38,011 nucleotides of DNA, from the NCBI GenBank assembly GCA_028280485.1, contig JANQLS010000205.1, positions 1-38,011 of the forward strand, written 5' to 3'. Shown piece by piece: positions 16,519-24,944 of this stretch (position 1 is its first letter; the number at the start of each line of letters is the position of its first letter). A program made the translations under genes and the position numbers. The stretch comes from Planctomycetota bacterium. GTDB lineage: Bacteria > Planctomycetota > UBA8108 > JACQVS01. Under the pieces are notes generated by a model that saw nothing but the letters and a program-made list of their open reading frames with translations, was not told the origin of the DNA and did no database searches.

Positions 16519-19167
16519 ATGAATCCAGAAAAAATTCAACGACTAACGCGTGCAACATTAGGCGCCGTCATCGCACTGCTTCTCCTTTTTGCATCCACGG
16601 CTCACTCTGCTGATTGCAACAACAACGGAGTCGATGATGCCATCGACCTTTCCAACGGAACGAGTCGCGATTGCAACACGAACTTTGTTCCCGATGAATG
16701 TGATGAGGCAGATGAGGGCATTCAGTTCAACTTACCCTTGAGGTACGACGTTGGAAGAAATTCTGTGGGCTTAACCACTTCCGACTTCAACAATGACGGA
16801 TATTTAGACTTTGCCGTAGCTGTGCGTCAGGATGATCCTGATGATCCCGATGCAAGTAGGGACGGAGTTGCAATTGTTCAAAATCTAGGAAACTTACAGT
16901 TTGAAGAACTTACTTTTATCAACTTCAGCGCGAGCAATCCGGGAGGCCCTGAACTTCGACCTTTAGATCTTTATAACGTTGATCTCAATGGTGACGGCCA
17001 TGTAGATATCTTTTGTGAAATCCGCTTGGGGACAGAAATTGCTTGGGTCTTCTCCAATGGAGATGGCTCCTTTTCTGAACCCCATTTTATTGATCTTGGA
17101 GGGGAGCGACACAGTTACTTCCTCTTTGGTGACATCGATAATGATGGAGATACCGATGTCATCTCTGCCCATCAACTGAATGACGAAATCGTTATCGTCG
17201 AAAATGATGGGAATGGCAATTTAAGCATCGGTGGCTCGATTCCCTTAAGTCGAACGGGAAAAATCGTTCTTACCGATATCGACAAAGACGGGAATTTAGA
17301 TCTTGCCCTTCAAGTTGTAGGAACCAAAGAAGTAGCCGGTGGAAAGATTCAAACATATAGAGGAAATGGCGATCTCACTTTTACTCTTATCGATGAACGA
17401 GAAGCGCCTCCTTCAAATTACAGCTCCCATACGAATATCTACCTCGAAGATGTAGACGGTGACTCTCATTTAGATTACATAGTGTCACACCGTGGTGAGA
17501 AACGGATTGTAGTTCACAAAGGTAACAGTGACTTTCAATTAGCTGATCCCAGCAGTTTTGACACCGGCGAGGCCCCGGGTCGATTAACATTTGAAGATGT
17601 GGATTCCGATGGAGATTTAGATATCACCGCTACTGGAGGCGCCATCGTTCACTTAGATCCCGAAGAGCTCACTCTTCTCATCAATGACGGAGAGGGAAAT
17701 TTTGATGAAAAGATCATCTTTCCCTTAGGTAACCGTAAAAATCCTAACAATGTCATTTTTAAAGATATCGATAATGATTCAGACAAAGACCTTCTTCTTC
17801 AAAATTACACCGCCGGAACGGTCCGAGTCTACGAGAACAAATCCAACAGTACTCCTGAATTTGAGTTAGCTGAAACCATTTCTGTTTCCCATGGCGGAGC
17901 GATTTATCTCCTCGTCGAAGACTTTGATTTAGATGGTGATTTTGATTTCGCAACGTCGAGTATCATCGCCAAAGATTCTGTAGCTGTTGTCGAAAATGTA
18001 AGTGGAGGTGGATTCACTTCCAATTGTGCTGAGTTTATTCGAGGAGACGTCAATATGGACGGTCAAGTCTCCTTGACCGACGCCTCGATGTTAGGTCAGT
18101 TCTTATTTACGACGACTTATTCCCCTCCGTGTCACGATGCCGCTGATGCAACCGATGACGACACTTTTACGGTTTGTGATTCTGTCACCATCATTAAAAC
18201 TCTCATCGGCACTTCGGATTGGGCGGCTTCCTTTCCTGAGCCCCACTTGACTCCCGGCCCTGATCCCACTGGATTTAAACCCGTTTCAGAAATCTGTAAC
18301 GATAATTTTGAATCGGATGCTCCTTTAGGTTGCCGCTCAGCCGTGATTCATCCTCCGAGTTCATCCAACGATCTCATCTTCATCGGAGATGTTTTGGCCT
18401 CTCCTGGGGAAACCGTTCTCGTCCCCATTCAACTCACGAACGAAATCGATGTTGAAGGGGCTCAAGTGATCTTCAAGTACAATCAGGAACTGTTAGAGAT
18501 CGATCCCGAAGATGCATTCTCGTTAGAAAACACTTATTACCAGGAAGCCGGAGTGCCTCACCATCCCGGAGCCCATATCGGAATTCATCCCTCAGAAGGG
18601 GTGGCGACCGTAGGAATTGGAAATTTAGTCGCTCCTTCATCTGTCGTCGGTGGCGGGATTGAAGCCGGTTCGAACCATATCCTCGCCTGGCTTAAGGTCA
18701 AGGTTCGTGAAGATGTAACTGAAGGTTCTGTTTTCGAACTCACTCCTACCAATGGAGAGAACGATGAAGGTGTCGGCCCCTACAAATTAAAGAACGAAGT
18801 TTTCTATCCCGGCGGAGCTCGCTATCTAAGCCTCATTCCACAAACCGATTTGGGAATCATGAAAATTGTGGGCGACCAAGCGTTCTTTATTCGGGGGGAT
18901 TCCAACTTCGATAATTCGGTAGATTTGAGTGACGCAGTTCACGCTTTATCTGTTTTATTCCTAGGTGAACAGATGATTTGTAGTGACGCTACCGATGCGA
19001 ACGATGATGGTACGACCGACATCTCGGATCCTCTCACCATTCTAAGAAATCTGTTTGTAAGCAATGGAAGTGTTTTCCCTCAGCCCTACCCCAACCCCGG
19101 TTTAGATCCAACGTACGACGACATGACTTGCAGCCGAATCGAAGTCACCAGTCGATTAGGGAAGTAG
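16519..19167 (+). CDS. Secreted FG-GAP repeat protein with two dockerin-like modules and a cohesin-like domain
   Basis: 882 aa from the ATG at 16519, which has GAGAGGGT upstream; a TTG at 16495 would add eight residues ahead of the signal peptide. The signal peptide ends near AHSAD. Residues ~33-61 hold a Cys-rich calcium-binding motif (DCNNNGVDDAIDL, then DCNTNFVPDECDE). Residues ~70-490 are FG-GAP/VCBS-like repeats with many D-x-D-x-DG loops (DIDNDGDTDV, DVDGDSHLDY, DSDGDLDI). Residues ~505-575 are a dockerin-like pair (RGDVNMDGQVSLTDA, then DAADATDDD). Residues ~614-784 resemble a cohesin-type beta sandwich (GDVLASPGETVLVPIQL). Residues ~790-860 are a second dockerin-like pair (RGDSNFDNSVDLSDAV, then DANDDGTTDISD). 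It is probably exported and calcium-stabilised. The stop overlaps a hairpin leader. Confidence 0.85.
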   Translation: MNPEKIQRLTRATLGAVIALLLLFASTAHSADCNNNGVDDAIDLSNGTSRDCNTNFVPDECDEADEGIQFNLPLRYDVGRNSVGLTTSDFNNDGYLDFAVAVRQDDPDDPDASRDGVAIVQNLGNLQFEELTFINFSASNPGGPELRPLDLYNVDLNGDGHVDIFCEIRLGTEIAWVFSNGDGSFSEPHFIDLGGERHSYFLFGDIDNDGDTDVISAHQLNDEIVIVENDGNGNLSIGGSIPLSRTGKIVLTDIDKDGNLDLALQVVGTKEVAGGKIQTYRGNGDLTFTLIDEREAPPSNYSSHTNIYLEDVDGDSHLDYIVSHRGEKRIVVHKGNSDFQLADPSSFDTGEAPGRLTFEDVDSDGDLDITATGGAIVHLDPEELTLLINDGEGNFDEKIIFPLGNRKNPNNVIFKDIDNDSDKDLLLQNYTAGTVRVYENKSNSTPEFELAETISVSHGGAIYLLVEDFDLDGDFDFATSSIIAKDSVAVVENVSGGGFTSNCAEFIRGDVNMDGQVSLTDASMLGQFLFTTTYSPPCHDAADATDDDTFTVCDSVTIIKTLIGTSDWAASFPEPHLTPGPDPTGFKPVSEICNDNFESDAPLGCRSAVIHPPSSSNDLIFIGDVLASPGETVLVPIQLTNEIDVEGAQVIFKYNQELLEIDPEDAFSLENTYYQEAGVPHHPGAHIGIHPSEGVATVGIGNLVAPSSVVGGGIEAGSNHILAWLKVKVREDVTEGSVFELTPTNGENDEGVGPYKLKNEVFYPGGARYLSLIPQTDLGIMKIVGDQAFFIRGDSNFDNSVDLSDAVHALSVLFLGEQMICSDATDANDDGTTDISDPLTILRNLFVSNGSVFPQPYPNPGLDPTYDDMTCSRIEVTSRLGK

Positions 19168-19190
19168 TCGGCTCACCCTGTGAGCCGGAA
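19164..19190 (+). repeat. Short hairpin repeat whose GTAGTCGGC leader contains a stop codon
   Basis: CGGCTCAC (19169-19176) pairs with GTGAGCCG (19180-19187) around CCT. The TAG stop of the FG-GAP gene (19165-19167) is part of the leader GTAGTCGGC. Confidence 0.75.
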
Positions 19191-19218
19191 CGGCAAGCGA
19201 AATAACCTTAAACATGAC

Positions 19219-19252
19219 AAAAGCGTTCTACTCTCGAGTAGAACGCTTTTTT
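19219..19252. terminator. Strong intrinsic terminator, likely bidirectional
   Basis: AAAAGCGTTCTACTC pairs with GAGTAGAACGCTTTT around a 2-4 nt turn (the inner C-G pairs probably open), followed by further Ts. The A run on the left makes it usable from either strand. It ends the FG-GAP transcript. Confidence 0.9.
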
Positions 19253-19276
19253 AGTAGTAGGCTCGCTCCGCGAGTT
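19253..19276 (+). repeat. Short hairpin repeat, TAGTAGGCTCGC type
   Basis: TAGTAGGCTCGC, TCC loop, GCGAGTT (two G-T pairs at the stem base). It follows directly after the terminator T run. Confidence 0.65.
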
Positions 19277-19340
19277 GTATGAGATTCAATTCAAATGATA
19301 ACTAAACCTTCAATCCACGAATAAACTTTAATGAATCTTA

Positions 19341-19370
19341 GTGGTAGGCTCGGCCTCCGAGCCGTAGGAG
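19341..19370 (+). repeat. Short hairpin repeat, GTAGGCTCGG type
   Basis: GGCTCGG (19347-19353), CCT loop, CCGAGCC (19357-19363). The leader is GTGGTAGGC. The same arrangement with GGCTCGA/TCGAGCC arms occurs at 30441. Confidence 0.7.
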
Positions 19371-19413
19371 TAAAAACTCAAACTACATTTAAACTTTAAA
19401 GGGCAATTCAAGC

Positions 19414-19574
19414 CATCAAAATGAACGAGCCCAAAGCACCAGCGAGGGTGAAATAACAATTAGGTTTTAAAGCTATTAAATAGCGGAATTGGGTCATTTT
19501 CACATTTCGTAGATTGTGGTTAATGAAAATCAATTCAACGTATCATCCCCTCGCTTACGCTTCGGGTTAGTTAA
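19414..19574. repeat. Distant relative of the inverted-end elements
   Basis: The left end ACGAGCCCAAAGCACCAGCG and right end CCTCGCTTACGCTTCGGGTT are imperfect reverse complements, with an A+T-rich centre without genes. Similarity to the other families is limited to the ends. Confidence 0.45.
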
Positions 19575-19648
19575 GGAACAAGAACTGTAGTGAAACGCCA
19601 TTTTAATGATGTTTAGAATCAAACATTGGAGACGGTAGACAAGGATGA

Positions 19649-19682
19649 CCTCACGCGGAGCGTGAGGACTACAGTGTGCCTA
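19649..19682 (-). repeat. Composite short hairpin at the end of the kinase-fusion gene
   Basis: Minus strand: GGTAGTAGGCACAC directly after the TAA stop, then TGTAGTCCTCACGC, TCC loop, GCGTGAGG (arms 19656-19649 and 19667-19660). One hairpin type appears inserted into a truncated copy of another. Confidence 0.65.
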
Positions 19683-22600
19683 CTACCTTAAATCCTTCAC
19701 ATTCAATCCTAAATCCTTTAACCAAGTATAAAGCTTCGTGCTCTTCACTCCCAATCGATCCATGATGGCCTTCATGTCACCATCGAGTTCTTTAAATAAG
19801 CGAGTGATGTACTCTCGTTCAAGGTCTCGCTTCCATTCATCGAGATCTTTATTGAGAAGCTCTGGATAAGTGGCAAAGACATTCTTCGGCTGAATCTGAA
19901 GCAAAGAGCCCAAGTCGTTTGCGTGAATCCATTCTAAATGAGTCGAAGTGAGGAGAGCGCGAAAGAGAACGGACTCGAGTTCTCGAATATTCCCAGGCCA
20001 ATCGTAGGCTTTCAAAAGTTCCATTGCCTCAGGTTCGATTTTAGATACGCCACTATCTAAGCGTTGGGCGTGAGTCTCTAAGAAATGGGAAACGAGAAGC
20101 TCCAAATCGCCTTGGCGCTGACGAAGTGGAGGTAGGTCGAGAGTAACCCCCGCTAAGCGGTAGTATAGGTCCTCACGAAAAGATTTCTCTTCGACTTTCT
20201 TCCTCAGATCTTGAGTCGCAGTGGCGAGCACTCGAACATTAAAGGGGATAAGTTCCGCCCCTCCCAGCTTCCTGAAGTTACGGTCTTCTAAAATACGTAA
20301 GAGCTTGACTTGGGTTTCTAATGAAATTTGATCGACATGAGCTAATAAGAGAGTGCCCCCATCCGAAGCTTCTAATAATCCGGATTGCTCTGTCTCGGCT
20401 CCCGTAAATGCCCCCTTGACGTGTCCAAACAATTCCGACTCAAAAAGTTCATGGGGTAAACAAGAGCACGAAACGATAGTAAAATCTCGATCCGACCTAA
20501 AACTTCGCTTATGAATAGAACGAGCAACCAGGTTTTTTCCTGTACCCGTTTCGCCTTGAATCAAAATCGGTAAATCTTGGTCAGCCACTCGGCGAATCAT
20601 CTGAAACAATTCTTGCATCGACTCAGAGAGGCCAATCATGCCATCAAAGCTTTGATTCTTACGAATTCGAATCGTGCTCGTTTCGTGAAGCGGTTGAAGC
20701 TTAAGCCGCCGAGAGATCTCTTGTAAAAACTTGAACCGCCCTTGCTTTTTAAATGCCGATTTAATTTTCGATGGCACGAGCTGAGTTAAGAGCTCACGGC
20801 AATGAAGACAGCGGTGAAGATTTTTACGGGCCTCACGAACTTCACCCTTTTTAAGTACGTGCTGAGTCTTCAAAAGCTCTAAGAACCAATCCAATTCTAA
20901 ATAAGGAGAACCCACGATCGCTCCCCCGGCGATATGTAGATATTCCTCGGCTTCATCGGGATGATTGGAATGATGAAAGAAGTAAGCGATCAGTAAGGGA
21001 TGAGCGATTTTTAAAAACTTGTGATCTTCATTCAGTTGAAGATTTTTTTCTGAAAGCAGCTTCTTCAAAAAAGCCTGAGGTTGTTCTTTAAATTCATTCA
21101 ATCCAACTCCCAGTTCAGCGAGCTGGGCTCCGTACTGAAACTCAAATTGAAGAAATGAATCTAAGGCCTCTTGGAAGTACGCTAAAGAACTCTCGCCGCT
21201 TAAAAAATGACCGAGGCCTAAATAAAGAAGGTTCCAGCTCTCTAAATAAGTTAAATCAGAAGCAGGAATCGAAAAGAACAACTCTCGCGACTCTTTAGCT
21301 TTCTTCTTTCGCCCGAGTAAAACCTCGATCAGGTAGACTCGAGACGCCTGCATGCGTTTAAAGTGAGGGCTTCCTAAGATCCCCTCTGGCACTTGGCTCT
21401 TCTCTAAGTAATCTAAGGCACGTTTGTAGCTTCCACTAACCAGATATGCATCTGCGAGACCGATTTCTGAAAAACGACATAGAGCATGATCTTGAAGCTT
21501 TAGAGATAATTTCAAAGCGAGTTGAAAGGAATGGATCGCCTCTTCGCACTCGCCAAAAATCGCGTGAACTTGGGCTCGGCTGTAGGCGACAAAGCACTCC
21601 AACCGTTGACCTGAATGGAGACTCAATAAGGATTCAGCCCTTTCGACACATTCGACGGCTTTATCCCGATTCGCAATTTTTGCTTCGATCAAGGCAAGGT
21701 TTGTATAAATCTTAATTTGATTCGGACGATCTCCCGCTTGAATCAAAATCTCTTGAGCTTGTTGGAAGTAGGAGCGAGCTTCTCGATAACGATTCGATTG
21801 ATTTTCTAACACTCCTAAATTGTGAAGAATCGTGGCTCGATCCGAAAGATTCCCGAATGAATTAGATTTCTCAAATGCCGTTAAAAATGATTTCCTGGAT
21901 TCCTCCATCGAAAAGCATCGGAGTTGAATGTGCCCCCGACTCGCCAAGAGCATGACTTCCATACTTCCCTTAAATGATGCTTCTAACTGCTGAGTACTCT
22001 CAAGTCTTGCCAAACCCCTTTCACAAGCTTTGTTCGCTTCCTCGTAATGACCTTGAAATAGATAGAGCTCCGCTAATTCAGAATCGATGAAAATTAAATC
22101 GACGAGATCACGATCTCCCTGAGTAACTTTCTGCGTGGACTCGAAAAGGGCTTGAGCTTCATCGATCAATCCCGAACGATGTAAGTGAATGCCCAGGCAA
22201 CGCCCGAGACGAATTTTATTTTTAGAGGACTCTTCAGGCTCAGCATCAAATAACGGTCGAAGAAGTTGAATCCCCTGCTGGTCATCCCCAATTTCGGTGA
22301 GAGTCGAACTCATCAACTCGATCAGCTTGGAGCGTTGAGCTTCATTCGACTCTAATTTTAAGGCCATCTCCAATAGATCGATGGCGCGTTGAAAGGCTCC
22401 TGCTTGCTTAAGGTCCTCATAGATCTCTAAAACAAGTTGTCGCCCTCGGTCTTGTTCCCCTGAAAGAATTTTATATCGGGCTAAACCCGCACGATCTCTC
22501 AATGGGAGCTGAGTTTGAGATTCAAGGTAATCGCAAAACTGAGTATAAATTTTCCGAGTCGTCTCTTCATCGATAGATCGAGTGCAGGCCGACAACAAAC

Positions 22601-24431
22601 CTCTTTGTAAGAGGGCGTATCTAATTTCTTTGAACTGGCTTTCCTCAAACTCTCCAGCAGAATCCTGAATCAACCTAAGATCGATCAACTTAGAAAGAAA
22701 GGCCTTGAGAGACTCCTCTGAAATTCGACTCACAAAAGTGAGTTCTTCCAAAGTTATAAATCGATCTCCCAAACTTAAGATTTTAAGGATTTCGACTTCT
22801 TCCGGTAGAAGATCTGAGGGCCATTTCCCTTCTTGAAATTCTGCTATTTCGATTAAAGACGGTAGCTCGGCTTCCTGAGGGATTCTTCGATGCGGTTGCC
22901 ACTCTCTTTTTAAATTTTCAGCGAGTTGATTGAGGTAGAGCGGAATCCCTTTGGCGCGATGAATCGCTCGATCGACGATCGAAGGATGCGCCACTAAGGG
23001 GAATAAAGAGTTTTCGAGGAACTGTTGGGCCAACTCATTCGAGAGAGGATTTAACTTGAGCTCATACTCTTGAACTTGCCCCCATTCAGAAAGATCCGAT
23101 TGAGCCATCAAGAGGCACAAACCCCTTCTTTTATTCCCATCCCGATCTTGAGCGAGTATTTCATCGACGAGGGCTTTAAGTAAAATTTGACTCTCAGAAT
23201 CGATCCAATCGACATCATCCAAGAGTAAAACCAAAGGCTGCTCTAAGCTCTGGTAATAAGATTTCGCCGCGCGCTGCGCTCTTTCAAAGGGAGTTCCCCC
23301 GAAGCTCGGTGACAGAGGATCTAACCAAATGAGCAATTCTTTACGAGCAGTATGAAGTTGATTTAATGAAGCGATCAATTCAGGTTCAAGACTCTCTGCC
23401 TTCGAGAATTTCACCTCGACGGTGTAAAGGCCCATCAATTGAGCTTTCACTTTCGCTTCAGAAAGAAGTCGACTTCGCCCGACTCCAGGCTTTCCCGTTA
23501 TGACTTGAAGTCTCGAAGCGCCCTCACGAGTGTCATGGAGCAGCCTTTCGATATGATTCAAATCAGCTTCTCGTCCGATCCAGCGGTGAGTTGTCGGGTG
23601 AATGGAATCTCGAATCTCGGAGTTTTCACCGATCGCCTTAAAAAGCGCTTCTCGAAATTCTTTCGCTGAGCGGAATCGATCTTTGGGATCCGGTTGAAGA
23701 GCCTTGAGCATGATACGTTCAAGCTCAAGAGTTTGCCGTGTCCCCCAATGAGCTAATTCATTGGGAAGTTTTGGTAAACCGCGAGAATGACCCGTGAGTC
23801 TTAAATGTAAAAGCCTACCGACGAGGAAGATGTCGGATGCCGGTGTAGCTCGTCCTCCATTCAGTAACTCAGGAGGATAGGTTGCCCAGGAATGAGAGGA
23901 ATCCCCAAAAAGAGGAGTTTCCAAAGATCCCGCCAAACCGAAATCGATTAATACTCCCCCGCGATCTTTTTGTTCACTGACGATGATATTTCCAGCGTGG
24001 ATATCTAAGTGAAGAATTCCCTGTGCGTGAACATACTGCAAAGCGTCGAGAAGATCGAAGATGGGCTTTAAATAAGCTGAAGGATTTTCTTGGTAGGGAG
24101 GGCCACTCGACAAGGGCTGCCCTTCAACGTATTCGCGAGTGAAAAAAGGAATGTTATCGCCCTGAGTAAAGCCGAAGTCATAGGCCTCTGCGATTTGGGG
24201 ATGATCTAAGGACTTGATCGCTTTGAACTCGTCTTGAATGCGAGTCCACGAGGGAGACAAATTGGACTTGGCGCGCAAGGTTTTGATCGCGACGATCTTT
24301 TGCTCGACCTTATCCCAAGCCTTATAGACAGAACCGAAGCTCCCAGAGCCCAACTTTTGCCGAATTTCATAACGACCATTGATCAAGCCAGGAAGGCGAA
24401 GTGACGGTGAAGCTGATGATGAACCCGACAT
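19683..24431 (-). CDS. Ser/Thr kinase - STAND-like NTPase - TPR - sigma54 AAA+ activator - Fis-type HTH fusion
   Basis: 1582 aa, predicted cytoplasmic. The kinase domain spans ~21-265: G-loop GSGSFGSV (28-35), VAIK lysine (50), catalytic loop HLDIHAGN (141-148) and DFG (163-165). Residues ~285-620 are an NTPase of the AAA_16 type with P-loop GKPGVGRS (313-320, Arg in place of the invariant Lys) and Walker B LVLLLDDVDW. Residues ~640-1240 are TPR-type helices. From 1264 there is a sigma54-interaction AAA+ domain: Walker A GETGTGKN (1293-1300), GAFTGA loop (1340-1345), and FREDLYYRLAGV with the arginine-finger region. The C-terminal helix-turn-helix ends at KSTKLYTWLKDLGLN. At the AAA+ Walker B site the usual DE is AH (1364-1365). 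The kinase is non-RD (Leu142). It probably couples a signal to sigma54-dependent transcription. Confidence 0.88.
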   Translation of the reverse strand: MSGSSSASPSLRLPGLINGRYEIRQKLGSGSFGSVYKAWDKVEQKIVAIKTLRAKSNLSPSWTRIQDEFKAIKSLDHPQIAEAYDFGFTQGDNIPFFTREYVEGQPLSSGPPYQENPSAYLKPIFDLLDALQYVHAQGILHLDIHAGNIIVSEQKDRGGVLIDFGLAGSLETPLFGDSSHSWATYPPELLNGGRATPASDIFLVGRLLHLRLTGHSRGLPKLPNELAHWGTRQTLELERIMLKALQPDPKDRFRSAKEFREALFKAIGENSEIRDSIHPTTHRWIGREADLNHIERLLHDTREGASRLQVITGKPGVGRSRLLSEAKVKAQLMGLYTVEVKFSKAESLEPELIASLNQLHTARKELLIWLDPLSPSFGGTPFERAQRAAKSYYQSLEQPLVLLLDDVDWIDSESQILLKALVDEILAQDRDGNKRRGLCLLMAQSDLSEWGQVQEYELKLNPLSNELAQQFLENSLFPLVAHPSIVDRAIHRAKGIPLYLNQLAENLKREWQPHRRIPQEAELPSLIEIAEFQEGKWPSDLLPEEVEILKILSLGDRFITLEELTFVSRISEESLKAFLSKLIDLRLIQDSAGEFEESQFKEIRYALLQRGLLSACTRSIDEETTRKIYTQFCDYLESQTQLPLRDRAGLARYKILSGEQDRGRQLVLEIYEDLKQAGAFQRAIDLLEMALKLESNEAQRSKLIELMSSTLTEIGDDQQGIQLLRPLFDAEPEESSKNKIRLGRCLGIHLHRSGLIDEAQALFESTQKVTQGDRDLVDLIFIDSELAELYLFQGHYEEANKACERGLARLESTQQLEASFKGSMEVMLLASRGHIQLRCFSMEESRKSFLTAFEKSNSFGNLSDRATILHNLGVLENQSNRYREARSYFQQAQEILIQAGDRPNQIKIYTNLALIEAKIANRDKAVECVERAESLLSLHSGQRLECFVAYSRAQVHAIFGECEEAIHSFQLALKLSLKLQDHALCRFSEIGLADAYLVSGSYKRALDYLEKSQVPEGILGSPHFKRMQASRVYLIEVLLGRKKKAKESRELFFSIPASDLTYLESWNLLYLGLGHFLSGESSLAYFQEALDSFLQFEFQYGAQLAELGVGLNEFKEQPQAFLKKLLSEKNLQLNEDHKFLKIAHPLLIAYFFHHSNHPDEAEEYLHIAGGAIVGSPYLELDWFLELLKTQHVLKKGEVREARKNLHRCLHCRELLTQLVPSKIKSAFKKQGRFKFLQEISRRLKLQPLHETSTIRIRKNQSFDGMIGLSESMQELFQMIRRVADQDLPILIQGETGTGKNLVARSIHKRSFRSDRDFTIVSCSCLPHELFESELFGHVKGAFTGAETEQSGLLEASDGGTLLLAHVDQISLETQVKLLRILEDRNFRKLGGAELIPFNVRVLATATQDLRKKVEEKSFREDLYYRLAGVTLDLPPLRQRQGDLELLVSHFLETHAQRLDSGVSKIEPEAMELLKAYDWPGNIRELESVLFRALLTSTHLEWIHANDLGSLLQIQPKNVFATYPELLNKDLDEWKRDLEREYITRLFKELDGDMKAIMDRLGVKSTKLYTWLKDLGLNVKDLR

Positions 24432-24562
24432 TGCGATTCATTCCGAAAAAGTGAGAAAATAAAACCCGGAAGACAGCGCTAATTACGTCACCTACAGTTT
24501 AAAAGAAGAGCGGCCAACTTACCTTAAAAAATAGACTTCCCTCACCATTTACACCTCATTTA
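24432..24562 (-). promoter_or_regulatory. Leader of the kinase-fusion gene
   Basis: 130 bp between the upstream terminator and the ATG at 24431. No clear ribosome-binding site or promoter boxes are visible. Confidence 0.3.
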
Positions 24563-24569
24563 AAGGCAT

Positions 24570-24605
24570 AAAAAAACCCACTTCAGCCTTGTGACTGAAA
24601 TGGGT
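24570..24605 (-). terminator. Intrinsic terminator after the structured RNA candidate
   Basis: On the minus strand ACCCATTTCAG pairs with CTGAAGTGGGT, then seven Ts. The only non-Watson-Crick position is a T-G pair in this orientation and a C-A mismatch in the other, which supports minus-strand transcription. Confidence 0.85.
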
Positions 24606-24770
24606 CAACCCTTCCTCTTCGTTGAATGATCCCCATGGCAACGGCTGGGGCCAGTCTAGGTTTTCTCGAAACCTGACCAGGTCGAATCGAGGCTGAAAAG
24701 CCTCCCTCCGACATCTATTTCTTCGACCATTCGCGCGGAGAAGTTAAGGGAGGTGTTAGGTCTGATAATA
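24606..24770 (-). ncRNA. Structured RNA candidate, unassigned
   Basis: Read from ~24770 down to the terminator it holds several stems: GAGGC/GCCTC (around 24687-24703), GGTTT/AAACC (around 24660-24673) and CCCCA/TGGGG (around 24630-24650), plus ACCTCCC pairing with GGGAGG near the 5' end. It is not clearly SRP, 6S, tmRNA, RNase P or a riboswitch I recognise; GGTCAGG is present but the SRP GGAAG core is not. It could be a small RNA, or a leader/attenuator of the kinase-fusion gene. Confidence 0.45.
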
Positions 24771-24780
24771 GTAGAAGGCT

Positions 24781-24932
24781 ATTTCAAGCGCGAAGCGTTA
24801 GCGAGTGCACGCAATGGATTCAAAATCAAGGTTGGTAGATGATTTCAGTACACCAAGAAACTCGGATATGAACGAATCACAGAAATTTTTGTTTCGCGTT
24901 GCTCACCCTCGTTGACACTTCGGGCTTGAAAT
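24781..24932 (-). repeat. ~150-bp element with imperfect inverted ends, copy 8, opposite orientation
   Basis: The left end is ATTTCAAGCGCGAAGCGTTA and the right end CGTTGACACTTCGGGCTTGA, so relative to copies 1-6 it is flipped. It is flanked on the right by CCGACTAC, the minus-strand GTAGTCGG motif 2 bp after the galactosidase stop. Confidence 0.75.
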
Positions 24933-24944
24933 AGCCGACTACTT

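Noticed and set aside
24606..24770. SRP RNA
   Set aside because: GGTCAGG is present on the minus strand, but the conserved GGAAG-containing hairpin loop and AGCAG partner are absent.
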